A stretch of DNA of 12,887 nt, taken from NCBI GenBank assembly GCA_027035825.1, contig JALVTX010000017.1, positions 1-12,887 on the forward strand, given 5' to 3'. Position numbers and translations under genes: made by a program. The notes beneath the pieces are model-generated. The model did no database searches. It saw only the letters and a program-made list of their open reading frames with translations, and was not told the DNA's origin. Below are positions 10,990 to 12,887 of this stretch, piece after piece. The stretch is from Mariprofundaceae bacterium (GTDB taxonomy: Bacteria > Pseudomonadota > Zetaproteobacteria > Mariprofundales > Mariprofundaceae). How positions within the stretch are numbered: the stretch's first letter is position 1; each line of letters begins with the position of its first letter.

Positions 10990-11457
10990 TTGAAACTATC
11001 GGAAATCATCGCACACATCCAGAATGCCCGCGCCGCCCACAAGGCATGGGTGGCCCGCGCCGAGGGCCTGGTGGCCGGCCTGCCGCTGGAGAAGGAGCAG
11101 GTGCCGGTGCTGCCCACCGACTGCATGTTCGGCCAATGGTATTACGGCCCGGGCCAGATCCTGCGGCGCCTGCCGGCCTACAAGGCGCTGGAAGCGCCGC
11201 ATGACGCGCTGCACAAGACCTACATGAAGATATTTCAGTTGCTCTATGACGCGCCGGACGTCTCGGCGCTGGGCCGTCTCTTCGGCCAGGCGCGCCGCCT
11301 GCGCAAGGAGCGGCTGGAGCAGGCCAGGGCGCTGCTGCCCACGCTGCGCCAGCAATCCGAGGAGGTGTGCGCGCTGCTGGACACGCTGGAGGATCAGGTC
11401 GCCCAGGCCGCGCGGCGCAAGAACCCCAACGCATCCACCGTTCAGGAAACCCTCTAG
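10990..11457 (+). CDS. Stand-alone CZB (chemoreceptor zinc-binding) domain protein
   Basis: A 155-aa soluble protein and the only plus-strand gene here. It shows the CZB pattern of three His and one Cys: H17 in AHKAW, C45 in DCMFGQWYYG and H71/H75 in PHDALHKTY. CZB domains bind Zn2+ tightly and sense zinc or oxidants such as HOCl through the cysteine. They are usually fused to chemoreceptors or diguanylate cyclases; here none is attached. Residues 92-141 are a charged helix rich in Arg, Glu and Leu, probably a coiled coil for partner binding. The start is TTG at 10990, 8 nt after GGGAG; no in-frame ATG exists before residue 46, which would remove H17 and C45. An out-of-frame ATG-CAT-TGA overlaps the start. 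Role inferred: zinc or redox sensing adaptor. Confidence 0.85.
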   Translation: MKLSEIIAHIQNARAAHKAWVARAEGLVAGLPLEKEQVPVLPTDCMFGQWYYGPGQILRRLPAYKALEAPHDALHKTYMKIFQLLYDAPDVSALGRLFGQARRLRKERLEQARALLPTLRQQSEEVCALLDTLEDQVAQAARRKNPNASTVQETL

Positions 11458-11480
11458 CCCATCTCCGAACAACCCGACAT

Positions 11481-11496
11481 GGCCGCGATGGCGGCC
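11481..11496. terminator. Short hairpin between convergent genes, possible terminator
   Basis: GGCCGC-GATG-GCGGCC, a 6-bp stem with a four-base loop, in the 53-bp gap between the CZB gene and ubiB, which converge. Symmetry would let it serve both strands. No T-run follows on either, so confidence is low. Confidence 0.3.
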
Positions 11497-11510
11497 CGCG
11501 CGACCCGCGC

Positions 11511-12887
11511 TCACCGCCGGAGCAGCACGGCCACGCCCATGGCCAGCGCCAGAGCCCCGGCCGGCCAGGCCCAAGCCGCCGCCGCATGCTGCGCCAGCGC
11601 CGCGCCCCCGCCGGCCACGCAGGCGATGCCGAAGGCGCGCTGCCACAGCGGCGCGGACGGCGCGGGCGGCGCGAACACCGCCCCCTCGCGGCGGGCCAGC
11701 GCCTCCTCGATGCGCTCCGGCAGCGCCAGCCAGCCTTCCAGCCCGGCGCGCACGTCCTCCGCGCCCTGCTGCACGCGCGCCACCGGGCCGAGGTTCTTCG
11801 CCACCCATTCGCTCACCAGGGGCCGGGCCATCTCCCAGATGTTCGCCTGGTCGGCCAGCTCCCGGGCCACGCCCTCGATGACCACCATCGTCTTCTGCAA
11901 CAGCAGCAGCTGCGGCTGCGTCTCCATCTGGAAACGCTCGGTCACCGCGAACATGCACATCAAAAGCTCGGCCAGCGAAATCTCGGCCAGCGGCCGGTTG
12001 AAGATGGGCTCGGCGATCTCGCGCATCGCGTCCTCGAAGGCGGACATGTCCGTGTCCTTCGGCACGTAGCCCGCCTCCAGGTGCACGAGGGCGGCGCGGC
12101 GGTAATCCCGTTTCAGAAACGCCAGCAGCATCTCGGCCAGATAGCGGCGGCTCTTCATGTCCAGCCGGCCGACGATGCCGAAGTCCACCAGGATGATGTC
12201 GCCATTGTCGGCCACGAAGATGTTGCCCGGGTGCATGTCGGCGTGGAAATAGCCGTCCACGAACACCATGTGGAAGAACAGCGTCGCCGCCCGTTCGCAC
12301 AGCTTCAGGCAGTCGTGGCCGACCGCGCACAACGCTTCCTTCTCGTCCACCGAGATGCCGGAGATGCGCTCCGTGGTCAGCACCTCGGCGTGGGTGTAGT
12401 CCCAGACGACCGCCGGGATGTACACGCCCTCCACGCCGGCCAGGTTCTCGGCGAAGCGGGAGGCGTGCGCGGCCTCGGCGCGCAGGTTCAGTTCGCCGCG
12501 CAGCGTGGCCGCGAATTCCTCCACCACGCGCGGCGCCTTCAGCCGCCGGTATTCGGGGAAATAGCGGTCGAAGAGATTGGCCAGCATGGCCAGCAGCGCC
12601 AGATCGGCCTCGATGGTCTTGCGGATGGTCGGCCGCCGCACCTTGACGGCCACCTTGCGCCCGTCCGGCAGCTCCGCGAAATGCACCTGGGCGATGGACG
12701 CCGAGGCCACCGGCCGCTCCTCGAACGAGCGGAACACGCCCCCCTCGCCCAGCAGCGGCCTCTTGAACACCCGCTCCAGCACGCCGCGGATGGTTTCGAA
12801 ATCCTCCGGCGGCACCGCGTCCTGGAGCTTCTTGAGCTCCAGCGCGATGTCCATCGGCAGCAAATCCACGCGGGTGGACAGCATCTG
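11511..12887 (-). CDS. ubiB: UbiB, ubiquinone biosynthesis ABC1/ADCK-type kinase-like protein (N terminus outside window)
   Basis: Member of the UbiB/ADCK atypical kinase family needed for ubiquinone synthesis; it acts at the inner membrane, probably as an ATPase helping quinone precursors. The window holds 458 residues and the frame stays open to the right edge. It begins Q-MLSTRVDLLP, which follows KxG in the family's KxGQ motif, so roughly the first 90-110 residues are missing. Visible are the Ala-rich loop SASIAQVH (61-68 from the first Met), the lysine in VAVKVRRP (K81), HADMHPGNIF (D216, N221) and VDFGIVGR (D234). The C terminus ends in two hydrophobic helices (about 412-455), as UbiB should. 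Its product feeds the respiratory chain that powers ATP synthase, but no co-regulation is visible. Confidence 0.95.
   Translation of the reverse strand, partial: QMLSTRVDLLPMDIALELKKLQDAVPPEDFETIRGVLERVFKRPLLGEGGVFRSFEERPVASASIAQVHFAELPDGRKVAVKVRRPTIRKTIEADLALLAMLANLFDRYFPEYRRLKAPRVVEEFAATLRGELNLRAEAAHASRFAENLAGVEGVYIPAVVWDYTHAEVLTTERISGISVDEKEALCAVGHDCLKLCERAATLFFHMVFVDGYFHADMHPGNIFVADNGDIILVDFGIVGRLDMKSRRYLAEMLLAFLKRDYRRAALVHLEAGYVPKDTDMSAFEDAMREIAEPIFNRPLAEISLAELLMCMFAVTERFQMETQPQLLLLQKTMVVIEGVARELADQANIWEMARPLVSEWVAKNLGPVARVQQGAEDVRAGLEGWLALPERIEEALARREGAVFAPPAPSAPLWQRAFGIACVAGGGAALAQHAAAAWAWPAGALALAMGVAVLLRR

Noticed and set aside
10985..10993. ATG at 10985 as the CZB gene start
   Set aside because: Its frame stops after one further codon; only the TTG frame gives the CZB motifs.
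11246..12069. Plus-strand Arg/Pro/Ala-rich frames over the CZB gene end and ubiB
   Set aside because: Composition artefacts antisense or out of frame to the CZB gene and ubiB.

Overview
The window is GC-rich, gene-dense chromosomal DNA from a proteobacterium. An atpI-B-E-F-H-A-G-D-C operon, a UbiB-family ubiquinone gene and an S-adenosylhomocysteine (SAH) riboswitch in front of ahcY together point to the beta/gamma/Acidithiobacillia side of the phylum. The c subunit reads (from memory, not a search) more like the Acidithiobacillus type than the E. coli type. I cannot name the genus. No mobile element, CRISPR array, tRNA or rRNA is visible. All genes but one lie on the minus strand.

Region 1 (1-6725, minus): the F1Fo ATP synthase operon, transcribed right to left. 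The order is atpI, atpB, atpE, atpF, atpH, atpA, atpG, atpD and the first 26 codons of atpC, which runs off the left edge. A near-consensus sigma70 promoter (6697-6725) precedes a leader of about 130 nt that can form alternative hairpins. Three of the nine genes start with GTG or TTG, and atpF/atpH and atpD/atpC overlap by 4 nt.

Region 2 (6749-9852, minus): a methyl-cycle operon, metK then ahcY then a small exported EF-hand protein. MetK makes SAM; methyltransferases turn it into SAH; AhcY removes SAH. The 105-nt metK-ahcY gap carries a complete SAH riboswitch. Its closing stem competes with a hairpin that buries the ahcY Shine-Dalgarno, so the layout explains how SAH could switch on AhcY translation. 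The EF-hand gene starts on the last base of the ahcY stop codon (TGATG).

Region 3 (9892-11496): a divergent pair. On the minus strand is a 353-codon protein with an N-terminal helical region, one intact cyclic-nucleotide-binding domain and a degenerate second one, and no DNA-binding domain. On the plus strand is a 155-aa stand-alone CZB (zinc-binding, 3 His/1 Cys) protein. Their start regions are only 36 bp apart and appear to share a -10 element. A perfect GTGA-N6-TCAC palindrome lies at about -41.5 of the CZB promoter, as in a class II CRP site. This is the least ordinary part of the window and the best candidate for an undescribed regulatory unit, although its function is inference.

Region 4 (11511-12887, minus): the 3' part of ubiB, cut by the right edge just after its KxGQ motif. 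No gap between genes exceeds 300 bp.
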